Shown one piece after another: positions 11,268 through 21,103 of a stretch of DNA of 53,235 bases. Under the pieces are notes generated by a model. The model saw nothing but the letters and a program-made list of their open reading frames with translations. It made no database searches and was not told the origin of the DNA. Source of the stretch: Spirogloea muscicola (taxonomy: Eukaryota; Streptophyta; Zygnematophyceae; Spirogloeales; Spirogloeaceae). The position numbers and the translations under genes are program-made. Every line of letters starts with the position of its first letter. The first letter of the stretch is position 1. The DNA lies in assembly GCA_009602725.1 (NCBI GenBank), contig WELB01000176.1, positions 189,666 through 242,900 on the forward strand, read 5' to 3'.

Positions 11268-12788
11268 CTGCCGCGGCAGCGGGAATGGCGTCGCGGGTGA
11301 GGAATGGAGTGTGTATTGAGTGATGGAGGGCCTGAGTGGCCAAGTACCAAGGCACATCGACGGATTTACATTCACTTTTATCGTGAGTTACATCACCTGC
11401 TGGTAAGCTGACACCGCTCAGTGACCACGAGTCAGCAAATAGAGGTCGCGAGGGGGGGCTGGACTTACCGGAACGGCTGCCCCGAGGACGTTGTTGGGGA
11501 CTAACCGAATAAGAAGAAAGGGCTCGCCCATTGAGGACTAACCGAGGGCTCGGGCGCCCTGAAGAAGATGCTCGCCCACAGAGAAGAGGGGCTGGCAAAG
11601 CCAACCCATAAAGAATGGACAATGTCCAAGGCCAAAGAAAGCCCGAGGAGAAATGGAGAGTGTATTAAGAGATGGAGAGAAGCCCGAGGAGAGAAGCGGG
11701 TGGGCGCCAATATCGACGGCGCTGCCGGGAATCGGAACGCAGAGCCGATGTCATGAGAGGAAGAATTCTTCCAGTAGAGGGCGATGGCTGTGCTTAGCCC
11801 GCCCAGAATAAGAATGTGCGGAGGGGCCAAGAAAGATCAAGTGACTCAAGTGGCCACTGGGTGCTCAATACCCCCTAGTCCAATATGCTTGCCTTCGTAC
11901 TTGGCCACACATGGCCTCCTTATCTCTTAATATACACGCATTTCCATTCCTAGTGAGCAGCCGCAGGTCAGAGACACAAGAGGGAAGAGAGAAGCAAGGT
12001 GTGCGGTGCGCACGGAATGGACGGCCTAGTTGAGCCGATGCTCATGACAGGGACACGAGTGGTCTCCAGCACATAGCATCGTGGCAGATTAGCTGAATGA
12101 GGATTCAAATAATGATGCACAACTCTTGTTGGTCAAGCAGCAAGATGTCAGCAAATCAAAGTGGCAGTGCCCTGCAAGCCCCCGTGGCTTGTACGTGCTC
12201 TGGCAAGATAGATCTATTCAAGCAAGAAGTACTGCAATAGCAGAGCGGCTCACTGTCCTGCTTGTCTGAGGACGGGCAGCGATGTTCAACAGGATTAAGG
12301 GTGATTCTGCCAACCTGCACAAGTAAGCTCGTAACAAGAAGCTGCCAAGCAGTCAAGTGAGGACAAAGGTGGCTGGTAAATAGAAGATCAAGCCTACTAG
12401 GCAGTGACCCAGCTGCGCAATGTCTGACCAAGTGCAATCCGAGATCCACCAATATAAGAGGTGCAGCAGAGTGGTGCTCGTGCATGGGGGGGGTTTTGCT
12501 TTACTGCATGAATAAACACAGATGAACGCACTCGAAGGTGCATTTATAAGGTGAGTGCATTCTAAACACGAATCCACACTCCAGCTCTACAAAAACAATG
12601 CTGGCCAATAAAGCAGGTAAACTACACCAAGCTACAGTTGCAGTTGCAGCTGGGTACAGCAAGCAAGAGGTGGTCTGCTTGCTGAATGTTCAGGTCCCCT
12701 TCTGAGTTTTCTCAATGCCGAGTTGAGCACGAAAAAGCCAACAAATACCTCTTTGCTTTCCAGGTCAGGCAAGGCATCATCAATGAAC
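11268..12788. other. Intergenic with retrotransposon-tail fragments
   Basis: The left part is repetitive. The unit at 11303-11450 matches 4420-4560. A minus-strand tail fragment with the GGGGCTGGCAAAGCCA hairpin lies at 11570-11640. A minus-strand copy of the GGAAGAG...GGCTGTG...GGGGCC repeat spans about 11760-11840. An inverted version of the CTTGCC-GTACTTGGCCA segment is at 11887-11910. From about 12030 to 12788 I see no gene or repeat; it includes the 3' flank of the MIF-like gene. Confidence 0.55.
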
Positions 12789-14170
12789 TCAGAATGTGGA
12801 TCCATTCCAACCAAAATCACTCCGCTGCAAAATGACAGACCAACAAAATTGCTCTTAGTTTGAAAGCTCTCTGGTAACTGTTGAGGAGGCTGCAGTAAAA
12901 GGTCCAAGCACTCCATTGGCATTATGCTGACATTATTTTGCATACTTTACTGAGCATTTAATATGTCCGCCTGATATGCACTTCTGACTAGGCCTTGAAA
13001 GCTGTCACAATAGTCGTGCAAACGCATAGTCGTGTAGGCTGGAATGAGTCTGTCCCAACAGACTCAATCAAACTCGCAAATACAAACAAGGTACACCTGC
13101 CTTGACTTTTATTTCTACTGTGTCGTAATGCAAGTCAATTCAGGGCCTTTGATCTGCCAGGGCAGGACCATTGTAGGACCTCTAGGGTGACTTACCATCC
13201 CTATGGAGCTTGTTGGACTGACCGCTACTCCTTGACCGACCGGCGCTTCTGAAATGTACTTAGGCTCTACTGATGTATGGCATGCAAGCATATGCTCTCC
13301 GCAGCGCTCGCCTCCAATCCCTGAGGTGCAGAGGTTTCTTTGTTGGCTCATTGCACACTCGCACTCTAAGCTCAAGTCTGGATAATGTGACATCCTACGT
13401 ATCGCCATATCTGCATGGCATGGCAGGGTGGCTTCTCGTGGCTCTACTGTCAATCTGCTGCAAAACTGAGTGACTGTACGCCTGAAGCTCACCTTCACAT
13501 CATAGAACTTGATGTACACCCGGTTTGGTGGCACGCTCAGCTTGCTCTGGAGGATATCGCAAACAGCTGCACTCAATTTCTTGTTCGTCTCTGCATCCAG
13601 CCCACCAATTGACACAACCTCTCCATAGGCTGTAGGCTCCTCACTGCCTCCAAAGGACATGGGAACTCCTGCCTTGAGAGACACCATGACGTACTGCCAA
13701 TGTGCATTGCACACGGGCTCTCCTTCAAGTAAGTTACACAGGTCAGAACAAAGGGCTGCAGCGAGTCTCTTGGGAGGCAGCAGAAAATAAACGATTGCTT
13801 CTTAGCAGCTATAGTTTTCCATGCAACTTGTACTGTAGGCATTGCAGGAAGCGTCTAATACAGGATATTATTGGAACAGCCTAATATGTGATGTTCTTGG
13901 AGCAGACGCATACATTCTAATAGTTGCATGGTCATGACCATGGGAGCCGGAGCACACGTGAGAATCAGAACCACTGAAGCATGTCAGACTTTTGCATGCA
14001 GTGTACTCCAATTGTGCCATACGGTGTGTGTTAAAGAGGAGTACAATCAGAAGACTTACTGACTCCGGCTTGCCAATGATCTTAGACACGGCCTTGCTAC
14101 CGTCCTTCAGTATGTCCGATGTCACGACGCCGTCTGCGGGAACGTTGGTCTGGATGTTGAGGGTAGGCAT
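12789..14170 (-). CDS. MIF/D-dopachrome tautomerase family protein
   Basis: Complement of exons 14170..14060, 13693..13493 and 12824..12789 (TGA); 115 aa, the normal size for the macrophage migration inhibitory factor superfamily. The start is MPTLNIQTNVP, giving the N-terminal proline that acts as the catalytic base after Met removal. Other family motifs are KIIGKPESYVMVSL, PMSFGGSEEP, VYIKFYDVK and the terminal RSDFGWNGSTF. The human CxxC oxidoreductase motif is replaced by TAYG after EEP, as in plant MDL proteins. The last exon is only 36 bases and sits 668 bases beyond exon 2, so it is easily missed. Members are trimeric keto-enol tautomerases; the natural substrate in plants and algae is unknown. 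The gene is divergent from EMC2. Confidence 0.94.
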
Positions 14171-14676
14171 GGCAGGCTGCTTCACCTCACGAAGCGCAAC
14201 AGCCCCAGCTTCCCTGTGTGAAGGCAATTCGACACAGCAGAGCTTCAAGCACAGCACAGTGTAAGAGCTGCCTCCAGCGCACCCTCAGGCCTGGCCAGCA
14301 CGAACAGCCATAGTTCCGCAAGCAACTGAAGGTGGAGTGGAGTTAGTGGCCTTGGAGACGACCCGCGGTCGGCCTCGTCTCGGCGCGAGGCTCTGGCAGG
14401 CCCCACGCCGCCGCGAAGAAGCGGCGGCAACGGAGACGGGGGGCCTGGTCCTGGCGACGACCTGGTGCGCCGCGGCGGAGAGATTGGACGTGTAACCAAG
14501 ACGGAGTGAAGGCTATCTTCCCAAAGTAAGGCTATGTGAGAGCTGTGAGATGCCAGCCCCAATAGGTAGAATCTGACACTGGCGTGCATACTTTCTCGAC
14601 GATAGGAAAAGAAAATGCGTAGACCGGAGAAGAGTGCATTCACGAGATAATCGGCCTCTCCCACGCACGCCAGCGC

Positions 14677-14712
<36 letters not shown>
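14171..14712. promoter_or_regulatory. Divergent intergenic region between the MIF-like gene and EMC2
   Basis: This 542-base interval separates two divergent start codons and probably holds both promoters. Its EMC2-proximal end is a run of about eleven CGG/GCG triplets (14677-14712) abutting the EMC2 ATG, presumably in its 5' UTR. No clear TATA box was found. Long open frames here in several frames are by-products of GC content. Confidence 0.5.
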
Positions 14713-14713
<1 letters not shown>

Positions 14714-17275
14714 TGGTGACCGCGCCGGAGAGCGCGGAGGTGGAGGCGCTGGAGAGGCAGCTGGAGGCGCTGGGAGTGGCTGGCGGCGCCAGCAATGGCT
14801 TTGCCGACCGCGTGGCATACCTGCAGCTGCTGCGCAAGCACCGCCTGCGGCGGCCCGCCGCCGCCGCCGCGCACGGCCTCGAGCTGCTCGACGACCGTCG
14901 CAGCCGCGCCAGGCTCGGCAGCGAGGGTGAGGACACAAGACTGCGGCTGTAATCGCCAGTCAGGTGTATTCAGATGGTGCTCATGACGATACCGGTCGAG
15001 CCATAGACGGAGGTCCCGCCGATTGCTCCGTCGTCTCGCTGCATTGGTTGCGCGGTCGTCATCCGCTTGTGATCCACTGATCCGCTTCATGGCCCTCACG
15101 GTGCCTGCTGGCTGCCGCTTCGCAGTGTGGACAGTCTACGAGCAGGTGGCCGTGGCCGCCATGGACTGCAACTCTCCGGCCGTCGCCGATGTCAGCTCCG
15201 TGGGCCGCCCCTCTCTGTCTGCAGCCTGGCCTCCAGCCTCGCCCCCCTTGATAGCAGCTCCCGAGGCACTCAGACGGCTGGGAGGCCAAGTGCTGGAGAC
15301 CAGACGCAGTCAGGCGCCTAGATTGGCGGGCGATGGCGGCCCACGCAAATGGCTCAGCTTTAGAGTGGAGCGGGCTTTCTTCCGAGCTTGAAGTCAAGAG
15401 CCAAAAGGATCTGCGGCGATGTGGCGCTGCAATGATAGTCGCTAATCACAGTTGGAGCCTTGCGTGCCGCTTCTGACCAGCTACCTGCTGCTGTGGTCCT
15501 CCAGAAATGTGTCGAAGCACTCATGCGGCGATTCCCAGACAGCCTTCGTGTCTGTGAGGCTTGCCATAACCCCTCCTTGTTCTTATGTCTTTCTTTGAGA
15601 CATCATCTGCTACTGATCGCCGTCTCTTGAAGAGAGGGCGTCTGAGGTCGCAAATGCCTTCCAGTGGCATCGGTTGGTCTGAAGCGTGGCCTGCCTTGCT
15701 GCGGCAGCACGGTTGAAGGGCATGTTGCTTGAGGCCAAAGGGTGGTACGACCAAGCGGACAACGTTTACTCAAGCTTGTTGGTTGAGCATCCGACAGAAG
15801 CTGTGTGTAGGCCCCACCATTCTGTACCACTTCGACAGGCTGAGGCAGTGTGGACAATATACTTGCACAAGCCTTGTTGGAACATATGTGGCATCGCTTT
15901 GCATTCTCCTCCTCCTCCTACTCCCTAAGGAACTTCTTGTATCTTAGTGCTCCTTGGTCCATTACATCACTGTTGACATGTGCTCAAATGTTGAACAGGT
16001 ATTGCACAAGAGGAGGGTGGCCATGTTGAAGGCTAAGGGCGACCTTGTTGGAGCTGTGGACGCTCTCAAAGAGTATCTGGACATGTACTTCTCTCCATCG
16101 TACTCTTTTTGATAGTCCTCGCAATTTCCTTCTCGAGCCAGTCAAAACCACCTTTCTTAAGAGCACTCATGATTGTTAAACTGATCAGAGCTGGGCAGAG
16201 AACTCGCTGAGCGGCTGCCTGACCATGTTCTGATGCCATCACTTCACACCTTTCGCTTGCCATCAGATTCATGGCCGACCACGATGCATGGAGGGAGCTG
16301 GCAGACATCTACATCAGTTTGCAGATGTGGGGACGTCCATCCTTTATACTGTGGTTTTGTCCTCCATTTGCTTGCTCCAGTGCTTGCATGCCTGAGCTCT
16401 AACGCCAAGAAGCAGCAATATTCTCGTGTGCGGCAACTTGCTATTCATGTCAGAGCTCATACTCCACATGAAAGCTAAGAAGACTGTGCTTCTTGGACAT
16501 GTTGGTAGGCTGAAGCAAGCGGCTTTTTGTTACGAGGAACTGCTACTCTCCCAGCCAACAAACTGCCTTTTCACCCTCACATACGCAGAGGTAATTTGGA
16601 TACAAGCTTCAACGTTCTTCGAGGAAAGACTCCCACTAAAACACAGACTTGGTATAGCAATGGCATATCTGCATCTCAGTTCCTCTTTTTGTGATGGCCA
16701 GATATTATACACCATTGGCGGTCCTGACAATTTGCGAAGTGCGCGCAAGTACTTTGCTGCAGCAGCAGAATATAGTGGTGGAAAGAACATCCGTGCACTC
16801 TATGGCATCTGCTTGGTGAGCATCAACAACAGTCTGAAAATACTTGTAAAGTGTATGCAAGCAATTGTAGCGTCTGAACCTCTGATAATGCCTTGCAGTT
16901 TACATGAGTGCCCATCGAATCAATGTTAGTAGAAGGCCAACATGGTCAGCGTCCACTATGATTCAACACATCTATTGGGTTGCCTGCTAGATGGGTCGCT
17001 ACATGGGTTGTTTGCTGATGTATGTCAAGAATGACATACATCAGCCAAGAATGACATACATAAGTCAACATTGGACATGCCATTCATGTGTGCAGTGCAC
17101 TGCAGCATCTACTTCAACCTCCAGTGGGCGAGGCCGCTCAGAGAAGGACACTTCATCAATCTCAGAGGTTGCCTCATTAGTACTGCAGAAGGAGTACGTC
17201 CGCCGATGCCCAACCAAGGCCAAGCTTGTTAATAGTGCGCTTCAGGCGTGGAAGGTCCCTCTTAAAAGCAGTTGA
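14713..17275 (+). CDS. EMC2: ER membrane protein complex subunit 2 (TPR protein)
   Basis: Exons 14713..14926, 15126..15190, 15505..15553, 15708..15802, 15999..16084, 16267..16326, 16509..16590, 16702..16815, 17096..17275 (TGA); 314 aa, close to plant and human EMC2. Family landmarks in order: VWTVYEQVAVAAMDC, KCVEALMRRFPDSLRV, SRLKGMLLEAKGWYDQA, VLHKRRVAMLKAKGD, FMADHDAWRELADIYISLQ, LKQAAFCYEELLLSQPTN, TIGGPDNLRSARKYFAAA and a C-terminal YVRRCPTKAKLVNSALQAW helix. These are tandem TPR helices. EMC2 is the cytosolic scaffold of the EMC insertase, which places tail-anchored and multipass proteins in the ER. All junctions are GT-AG and keep frame. The exact start of exon 9 is less sure than the others. 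Confidence 0.92.
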
Positions 17276-17729
17276 AAGCTGGCCGTGCCGCTTGTGCCCT
17301 TGACTGCTGCTCAGGTGTAGCGGCTGCTTAAGCTTTCCTGCAGCCCATGCCGGGACTTGTCGGTGCTGCCTGAATCAGAATACAGCACCAACACAGTCTG
17401 CATGATGAATTCTTACTTTCCTTCAAGATCCTAGGAATGCGATTCTTGGCTTCTTGGGTTCTGGCATCACGGCAAATGGGCAGGCCCTGAGAGAAGTTAG
17501 CTCCCACAACCCCTGCACTTCGTAGATGAACCTGGCTAAGTACACGCCGTCAAGTGGTCACTGGGTGCTCAATGTCCCCTGTTGGTCCAAAAGGATGAAA
17601 TGAATGCGGCTGCTGATATGAAAGGAATCGGCTGTAAAATGCCAAAAGGGCCGAACCCTCTAAACCCAAACCCTGCCGAGCCGCTTAGACCCCTAGCGAG
17701 ACCCCCCGGGCCCGCCATCAGCGCCGGGG
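17276..17729. other. Spacer between EMC2 and the Mpv17-like gene
   Basis: No gene is seen. A segment at about 17540-17585 (ACTGGGTGCTCAATG) matches other copies near 4650-4675 (inverted) and 11850-11875, so it is a dispersed repeat. At 17655-17680 the probable 5' UTR of the next gene carries telomere-like sequence (CTCTAAACCCAAACCCTG), similar to the telo-box element of plant promoters. Confidence 0.45.
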
Positions 17730-19781
17730 ATGGCGCCGCGGCTCCCGGGCCCAGGGCCCCGCGTCGGCGGCCTCGGCGGCCTCGGCGGCGGCGGCAATGG
17801 CCATGGCCATGGCGATGACAGCGCCGCCGAGGTGCGCCAGCTGGCGGCCCGCGTCGGCAGCCTGGAGCGCGCCGTGAAGACGACGACGCTGAAGCTGCAG
17901 GAGCAGCTACGCTCGGGCCGCGCCTGCGCCGTCTCAAGGCTGCTCTTGCCAGCGCCCACGCTCTGACACGCCTGTCTCGCCATGGCGCCTGCGCTCGCCG
18001 CAGAGATTCCCTCTCAAGGCCGCCGGCATCGCCGGGGGCCTGGCGGTGGTCGGCGACGGCATCGCGCAGGGGCTGGACGCCGTGCGGCGCCGGCGCGACG
18101 CGGAGCGCGCCACCGACGGCATGGCGCCCTGCTGCCGGAAGAAGGTCAGCCCACGTCTAGCTCTGCATTCCCTCCTCCTTTCCGACAGCCCAGGCGTTCG
18201 AGCTGCCGGCTTGCCCGAGCTGCCTGACCACCGCACGGGCGATGGAGGCCGTCATTGTCAGCATCAGGGTCAGATGCAGACACATTGTCAGCATGAGCAT
18301 CCGCTCTAGCGTCAGCGAAGCCAGGTGGCTGTCTTCTTTCCTACATTCGCTGCTGGAGCCGGCTGTCAGCCCTTGGAAAAGTGGCTGGGCTAGCCGGCCT
18401 TGAGCTCAGCTGACCATGGCCAGGTGCTGGCGGGCTTGAAGCTCTTGTTGCGGGCTGCAGAGAGCTCTGACGGACCCCTTGAGCTCAACGCAAGGCTTGC
18501 CAGTTCAAGGACAGGCCTTGCTGCCGCTGCTGCCAAAGCAGGGTCGTCGACCCGCTTCTCAAACTGGCTGCAGGAAGTCGCACGGTGCACGAGGTCCTGA
18601 GCTTCTGACCGAAGCGCGAGTATCTCGTGCTGCAGGCGCTGGCGAAGGCGAGCCAGTATGACTTCGTGCGAGCTGCGCGCATGGGCAGCTATGGGTTCCT
18701 CCTGTATGGGCCCTTCTCGCAGAAGTGGTACGAGTTCCTCGAGGGCGTCGTCCCAGGGAAAGAGCTCGGCGCCATCTCCCAAAAGGCAAGTGGACTGACG
18801 TCAATGTACTCACCTTCTGGTGCTTGTGCAACGTGGTGGAGATAATATGTGGGTCAGGAGGAGAGTGTGTCTCTAGTCGCAATGCCGATGCGACTTGTAC
18901 ATAGCTCGGGACAGACATACAGGTCAAGGTATAGCACGCCTAATCTGCAGGAATTCAGGAGATTGAGGAGCTTGATATGGGTAGTCAATTTGCAGTCAGC
19001 ATGAAAACATCCATATACATTGTTGACACCTGCCATGACTGGATGCTTACATCCTAGGCATCAATGTCCGATATATCATGTCCACGGTATTAGAAAGGCC
19101 AGGGTACGACTCGTGAACAATCATGGCTGCAGGTATCTGAGTGCAGAGGCTATCTCTGCGTATGCTGCAGGTGATTGCCAACCAGCTCATCCTGGGCCCG
19201 ACAGTCCTGCTCATGGTCTATGGTTGGAATTTCCTCTGCATGGGCAAGCTGCGCGAGCTGCCGCAAAAGTACAAGCGGGACATGTGGCCGTCCCTTGTTG
19301 ACGGTGCGTACTTTGACCTCGCGTGCTGCATTGGGGCACAGTGCAAGTGTTAAGATCACCACTTCTGTGCTGTGAGGTATGTGTTGTTCACAAGGATCCC
19401 GGGTATTACTTTATTGAGTGTGCACCTGCAGCAGTCTGATGTAGTGATGTGCTGCCGAGCACATGCAGGCTGGAAGTTCTGGATTCCTGCTTCGGTTGTC
19501 AACTTCGGGTACGCGAGGGTCTCCTCTACAGTCGTTAATTGGTCTTGTGTCTGCGCCCCTGCTCGACATCTTTCATCACTAGCTGGAATCATGGCATTTT
19601 ATAGGCTTTGGCCTCTTAGAAGGTGGTCAACAGTATCTTGCCCCTTGCTTGTTGTCTTGATTACCACTTTGAGCTACTGCTGCATTTCAGGGCCGTGCCG
19701 CTCGAAGCGCGGGTGGCATTCATGTCAACGTGCGCCATCTTCTGGAATTTCTACTTGTCACGAAGCGCGAGCAAGGCCTAG
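17730..19781 (+). CDS. Mpv17/PMP22 family membrane protein
   Basis: Exons 17730..17930, 18004..18144, 18636..18785, 19171..19303, 19469..19508, 19691..19781 (TAG); 251 aa. The C-terminal half shows the family pattern: AARMGSYGFLLYGPFSQKWY, VIANQLILGPTVLLMVY, a PQKYKRDMWPSLVDG segment, GWKFWIPASVVNF and AVPLEARVAFMSTCAIFWNFYLS. The N-terminal part has a GDGIAQGLDAVRRRRD segment (family GD-xx-AQ motif). A glycine-rich stretch plus a short coiled coil (AAEVRQLAARVGSLERAV) precedes it. Mpv17/PMP22 proteins sit in inner mitochondrial, peroxisomal or plastid membranes and have been linked to channel activity; compartment is not evident here. The intron after exon 3 appears to use a GC donor (18786). 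The start of exon 3 at 18636 is the least certain junction. Confidence 0.87.
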
Positions 19782-20389
19782 GTCAAGCAGAGTGGTCAAC
19801 AAGCAGGCCACTGGCAGGTCATCTAGAAGCAGATGCTAGAAGGTTATAGCCCAACTCCTGGCACTTACCCTCTCCTTCATTGGTCTAAGCCCGACAGCAA
19901 GGACTTGTCCAGCAGGCACTTGTTTAATCGCCTTCGGCAGAGGGGTGCTGCCGAGATGTGGCAATATGCGGCACCCCGGAAATTAATATTATCAGACGCT
20001 TATCTATTGATGGATCACTAGAGGCGATCCCGTCTACCTTCAGGCAAAGCTGCGGAAACAACAAGTGTGTGAGCCTTGGGCCTTGATCTGACACGGCGGA
20101 GCGAGTAGAATAGGTCCTCGGGCGTATATGAAAGAGCAGAAAGAGCAACATAGCGGAGCGTGTCCATGGCCCTCAGCAGGTTTAGGTGCCATACTAAGAA
20201 CTATGCCGGCCTGCTCAAGGAGAATGATGCGACCTCAGTAGGGACATGTGCAGAGTTTGGGCTTCGAGGATCGATATCGTGACTCAGCAAAAGACAAGCA
20301 AATGGTGTGGAAGTAAGTCCAGCTTTGACGCAGATGTGCCGCATGTGAACGATCAGCAGCACGGCTTGAGAGCCCGTTAGTTGACTTAC
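19782..20389. other. Intergenic, no gene seen
   Basis: This is the 3' flank of the Mpv17-like gene. No coding pattern, RNA gene or clear repeat is recognisable before the retrotransposon fragment that follows. Confidence 0.4.
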
Positions 20390-20780
20390 AGGATGATTTT
20401 CAGAGATTGGATAAGGATGACTTTCGGAGATTGGATAAAGAAGAAAGGGCTCGCCCATAGAGAAGAGGGGCTGGCAAAGCCAGCCCAAAAAGAATGGACA
20501 ATGTCCAAAGCCAAAGAAAGAGATGCCGAAGAAGGACTACTCTACCAAACACAACATCACACCAGGGAAGAGAGAAGGCGCGCGGTACGCATGAAATTGA
20601 AAGGGAGGCCAATTCTAGCCTTACAAATGTCCTGTTAACTGGGTAATGAGCTGGCTAAGGGGGACGCTAATATCCCCGAGTAAGCACATGCATATCTGAC
20701 AAGCTATGCTGAGGAGCCGAACCACCTCCACGGAAGCCACTAGGGAAGCTCAATACCCACTCCATTAAGGATCGAAGTTT
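20390..20780 (-). mobile_element. 5'-truncated non-LTR retrotransposon copy (last codons plus 3' UTR)
   Basis: On the minus strand the last codons read SLSDMHVLTRGY followed by TAG (20667-20669), the signature C-terminus shared by the copies at 30.8, 32.2-33.0 and 47.7 kb. The 3' UTR then runs to lower coordinates. It contains the conserved CTTTCAATTTCATGCG... block (20575-20605) and the GGGGCTGGCAAAGCCAGCCC hairpin (20464-20483). No reverse transcriptase remains. Confidence 0.75.
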
Positions 20781-21103
20781 TGAAGCTGTTGAATCTGCAC
20801 TTTTCGCAGTGCGCGGGCTTTACGGCAATACCGGGGGTGTGGTCCAGGTCCAACTGCCCGGCTGGCCTGATCAGCTCGCCTCCCGCCTGCAGCGGCGGCG
20901 GCGGCGGCGCGCGGCGGCGGCGGCGGCCATGCGGCCTTCGCTGGCCGCCGCAGGCNGCCGCAGGCCCGCTGCGGCGCGGGTCCACGCCGCGCACGCCGCT
21001 GCTCCACGGCAATGGCGACGTGGGCGTCGGCGAGCGCGATGGCGCGGCAACGCCTACGGCGGCGGCGGCGGGGCTGCCCCGGGGGCCGACCGGGTCGCCT
21101 CGC

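Noticed and set aside
14245-15099. Long minus-strand open frame opposite EMC2 exon 1
   Set aside because: Low-complexity arginine-rich translation created by the CGG tract and GC bias; EMC2 on the plus strand explains the region.
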